Below are positions 61,301-64,000 of a stretch of DNA of 64,000 bases, piece by piece. The stretch's first letter is position 1, and every line of letters begins with the position of its first letter. The position numbers and the translations under genes were made by a program. A model generated the notes under the pieces. The model saw only the letters and a list, made by a program, of their open reading frames with translations, made no database searches and was not told the origin of the DNA. This stretch comes from Haliotis asinina (taxonomy: Eukaryota; Mollusca; Gastropoda; Lepetellida; Haliotidae). The stretch lies in contig NC_090282.1 of NCBI RefSeq assembly GCF_037392515.1, positions 27,947,554 through 28,011,553 of the forward strand, in the 5' to 3' direction.

Positions 61301-62497
61301 TGAAGTTTGTGTGCATGGTAGTTGGAATATGATGCTTCATTACATTACGAATAAACAAGAATGTGAAGGAACAAAGTGTATCGTTTGTTCTTGTATCATT
61401 AGTTTGAAGCCACATTTAATATTGTGATATCCACAGAATGATGCGTCAACAATTTACTTTTGTTGTCAGGAATGGAAACCAACACATGACCATAGCTTCG
61501 TGTCAGTTTCCATCACCAGAGCTTAGAGTATCCATTATGGATTCTATTTGGAAACTAGGTCACCCAGTTTCACTGAATGGATACCAACTGGATGTCAGGA
61601 TGACAACCCATTTTATGTTACTTAGTTCAAAACAGCCCAATGGAAACCAACATGAAACCACATTTTCTGCTTTTATGTTGGTTTCCATTTAGTGAGATGT
61701 GAGAATTGCAAATTCCAGATATGGAAACCAACAAGAAACCCCCGAACTTAGTTTCATTTTGGTTTCCATTTACAGAATTCCACAATCACAGATTCCAAAA
61801 TGGAATCTAGTTGGAAACTCAGTTAGTGAGTTTCAGGGAATGGAAACCAACTGGATTCCGCAATTACCCACATTACGGATGGTTTCCAGAAACCTGGAAA
61901 CCAAGTCATTTTTGCAGTGCACACATGGACTTTAAGGCTTAACCTTCTTTCGCTCTTTATTTAGCTTTGCTACCTACATACTGGTTCCCTGTTTATGGAG
62001 CCAGTAAAAGCGCTGTTTATCACTTCACGTCGAGTTGGGCAGTAAGTGATTTTCTAATCTGCATAATGTGTTTTAATCTCTAATGTTCATCATCAATAGG
62101 AACATCGACTTGTATGGACAGAATGTGTCTACTGTTAGAATGAATAACACGTTCTCTCACCTGGTGCTGATTAAACCAATTGAGCAGGTAAATGCAATAC
62201 GACGTAAATGTATGGCGGGTAATGTGTAACAGAAACTCTTTAGTCTCGATTATTTGATCAGTCCTTCACGACACTTATGACTTCTGAGCTGTGGTTGAAA
62301 TACTACATATGAGAATTAAAATACTTGTTCACTCAGTGCCTGATACCATTGCCTCTTCAGCAAAACCCTGACATGAAAGCTGCTGAAGTTCGACTGGTCA
62401 GCATCTGCCCCACGGGTGCTAGGACGGCTTTTTTTGACATGGATGACGATCAGATCATGCAACGCGAACACTTCATAGCACAAACTGTGTTCTGCAC
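55379..62497 (+). CDS. HPGD-like: 15-hydroxyprostaglandin dehydrogenase-like SDR, copy E (3' end outside window)
   Basis: Coding exons in view: 55379-55471, 55919-56042, 56328-56434, 56665-56761, 61965-62041, 62361-62497; all open with canonical junctions and the same phases as A-D. Asn107, Ser138, Tyr151 and Lys155 are kept. The nucleotide loop is TGGAQGFGKA, residue 148 is Phe as in B, and the NTASMAG/ALLPTYW segment is unique. The lid exon is three residues shorter than in B's relatives (137 nt against 143 in A and 146 in B). The intron between 56761 and 61965 holds the CACTA-like element. A partial last exon at 63706 looks like a decoy. The foldback element that sits 61 bp before the last exon in A and C ends at 63947, so the real last exon probably starts just past the right edge. 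Confidence 0.85.
58142..60161 (-). CDS. Unrecognised four-exon gene carried inside the CACTA-like element
   Basis: Exons, in transcript order: 60161-60055, 59180-59112, 58945-58854, 58275-58142. Donors are AG|GTACAG, AG|GTATGT and A|GTAAGT; acceptors are all CAG. Lengths 107, 69, 92 and 134 sum to 402 nt, so the frame stays open to a TGA: 133 residues. An in-frame TGA 18 nt upstream supports the ATG. The protein starts MRFTIEALEIRLHEKLRTAA, has a basic middle (RLVRKERQKVQ) and no signal peptide or membrane segment. AATAAA on this strand at 58028-58023 could be its polyadenylation signal. I do not recognise the family. It may be a captured host gene fragment or an accessory gene of the element. 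The exon model is inferred from splice sites and phase only. Confidence 0.5.
60301..60337. promoter_or_regulatory. Putative bidirectional promoter with YY1- and ZNF143-like sites
   Basis: AAAATGGCGGC (60301-60311) matches the YY1 core. The minus strand of 60323-60337 reads TACCCACAATGCCCC, close to the ZNF143/Staf motif. Both are typical of housekeeping promoters. The site lies between the minus-strand gene (ATG at 60161) and a possible plus-strand transcript (ATG at 60464). Confidence 0.4.
60464..61151 (+). CDS. Possible two-exon micro-ORF inside the CACTA-like element
   Basis: 60464-60535 (24 codons, ending CTCAG|GTAAGT) could splice to 61128-61151 (TTTTCAG|ATAAAG), giving 31 residues that start MSRLRVPMDYRVITSG. 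AATAAA near 61351 could end the transcript. The donor and acceptor are good, but such a short ORF may be chance or a non-coding transcript. Confidence 0.25.
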
Positions 62498-63705
62498 GTG
62501 AGCATGTATTCACTTTTCTTAATAATTGAAGACAAAATGTTGCAAAAATCTGATGTTGCCTCCAATTGTGAACTGATGTAATCCCCGATCTCTGATGCTG
62601 TATCTCCTCGTTATTATGGTATGTCGACAAAATCTTTTCAATAAAATGTTTTTGAATCAGGTTTCAATAAGCGGAAGCTGCGTTTCATTACCCCTGATGT
62701 AACCACAGAGTTCAGATTTGATACGGCACCAGAACCTGATGGTATATGAAACCGATTTTGGAAACTGTACTCGCGTATGCAAAGACCACGATGTCATTGT
62801 TTGAAATCTCTTGTGGATACAGAGGGTGCTACAGTTTGGTTCTGCAAAGGTAGAACAGTACTGCAAAGATAGATCCATCCACCCTATTACTTGTCAGAAA
62901 ACACAATACAAAATAACCTACATGGTGTCTTACAGATCTTGTGTCATCCTACTGCGTTTCCAATGATATTATTTACATAAAGCAGAAAGGACCCGAAAAG
63001 GCATGCTGGATTGAAAACATCTATTGGTTTAAAATTATCCTTGAAGTGTAAGAAACGTCACAATGTAACCTCTCAATTTTCAGGATCTACTACACAAAAG
63101 CTAATGATTCATTATGTAACCCACTAATTGTTTTGGAGGTCACTTAAATGTATCGTCCACTTCAGGCGATAACCTGTTTTAGTAAAGATTTTTTTATGAA
63201 TCGTTGGACAACTAAACTCAAGATGCAAGGGCAGGTGCTTACCTCAACAGCTCCCCCCTCCCCTCTAACATAAAGAATACATAAGGGTGATTCCCGCAGG
63301 TCTTTGCTTTCCTGTCTGTCACTAAATCCGCTAAGCATTATTCATAACCAAGGAGAGGGTTATCACCTTGGACAACAGTAGCAGTTTCCCAAACCCTTCA
63401 CTCACCCCCTTTAATAAAAGGCCTGCAACTGTTGAATCAACACTGAAATACGCCGCATGTATTCTTCGTGCTGAGTCCTTTTCCAATGACAGGTCGTATG
63501 GTTTCAACAAATGAAACATTTCCCATCTGAAACATGGCAAAACAGAAGGAGAATCCAAGAATGTAGGTCTGTAGTAGTTATTGACCATCTCGTGGAATGT
63601 CACAATGCTACAATTGTTATGTCGAACGTCACCCCGATGAAGCATTGCTTTGTTAATTTAACTTTGTGCTTGAATATTGCTAGTGTAATGCCTGCTTGTT
63701 CTTAG

Positions 63706-63748
63706 GGTAGGCCAGGTGGTTGAAGTGCTCCTGTTCAAGCTTCAATGA
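63706..63748 (+). pseudogene. Partial copy of the last exon in the last intron of copy E
   Basis: After an acceptor (CTTAG) the sequence matches the start of exon 8 of the other copies (VDQVVE becomes VGQVVE), then diverges after about 30 nt and hits TGA at 63746-63748. If used, it would give a 225-residue protein lacking the last 30 or so residues. More likely a decoy from a partial local duplication. Confidence 0.6.
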
Positions 63749-63885
63749 CGAATTCTTTCTTTCACTATACATTGCCCTGAACAAAGTCAGTTTTTGTCGT
63801 GCTTTTTGTTTTCTGTCACATCTTTAATTTGTTTCAGCTAAACATGTTGTAAGATGATAAAAAAAGACACTGAACACACGATCCT

Positions 63886-63947
63886 CAAAGCGACAGTAGC
63901 GTAGTCATGTGAGTTATATGATCGTGTTAGGGTTGTGACCGTTTTGT
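63886..63947. repeat. Foldback element, last intron of E
   Basis: CAAAGCGACAGTAGCG at the left and GACCGTTTTG at the right match the ends of the elements in A-D. Its position relative to the last exon in A and C suggests where the real exon 8 of E lies. Confidence 0.5.
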
Positions 63948-64000
63948 CAAAAGAACTGATAACGTGTTACTGTAATGTTGTAATTGTGTCAAAGCAATGT

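Larger units (their letters stand above)
57494..61919. mobile_element. CACTA/EnSpm-like element, no transposase seen
   Basis: The left end reads CACAGCAAAAAT and the right end, reverse-complemented, CACTGCAAAAAT; the first 24 bases agree at 20 positions. The 3-bp sequence CAC flanks both ends (57491-57493 and 61920-61922), the target size of CACTA elements. Both subterminal regions (about 57530-57880 and 61455-61915) are packed with TGGTTTCCA-type motifs in both orientations, as in CACTA families. The interior holds a spliced minus-strand gene but no recognisable transposase, so the element would need a helper. It sits in an intron of copy E and in no other copy. Confidence 0.65.

Overview
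The window is animal genomic DNA: short exons with GT-AG introns, many decayed transposons, minisatellites and microsatellites. A roughly 250-bp SINE ending in a (CACT)n tail, which I recognise as abundant in abalone (Haliotis), occurs whole or truncated several times. With other mollusc-type SINEs this points to a gastropod, most likely an abalone. The genus is inferred from repeat content.

Layout. Positions 1-5.7 kb are a transposon graveyard: a fossil DIRS-like tyrosine-recombinase retrotransposon, a fossil BEL/Pao LTR element, a SINE and a decayed Tc1 transposase. From 5.66 kb to the right edge lies a head-to-tail array of five copies of one host gene, all on the + strand. The gene encodes a short-chain dehydrogenase closely resembling NAD-dependent 15-hydroxyprostaglandin dehydrogenase (HPGD). 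Each copy has a TATA-like box, an inferred non-coding first exon and seven coding exons with identical phases. Copies A (8094-18792), B (21927-27720) and C (31884-40578) read as complete 255-256 residue enzymes. Copy D (44150-49710) lost the exon-5 splice donor and is probably a pseudogene. Copy E (55379 onward) is open through exon 7, and its true last exon probably lies just past the right edge.

The array grew in layers. A and C are near twins, as are B and D. The whole A-B block (5660-29566) was copied in tandem to give the C-D block (29567-52741). The junction is at 29566, shows about 1 bp of microhomology and cuts through a Tc1 remnant. E lies outside this block. A SINE shared by A and C predates the block duplication; another with clean target-site duplications is only in A and postdates it. 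Tandem copies might instead be two haplotypes wrongly joined, so the junction needs read-level checking.

Intron 6 of E (between the exons numbered 5 and 6 here) carries a 4.4-kb insert (57494-61919) with CACTA/EnSpm-type ends and a 3-bp target duplication. No transposase was recognised in it. It contains an unrecognised minus-strand gene of four phase-consistent exons (133 residues), a YY1/ZNF143-like putative bidirectional promoter and a polyadenylation signal. This looks like a transposon carrying a captured gene and is the most unusual object in the window.

The enzymes should oxidise a hydroxyl group (prostaglandin or other hydroxylated lipid) with NAD+. The catalytic Asn-Ser-Tyr-Lys set and the Asp favouring NAD are kept at human HPGD numbering. 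The human substrate-contacting Gln148 is Gly in A/C and Phe in B/D/E, so substrate range probably differs between copies and from mammals.
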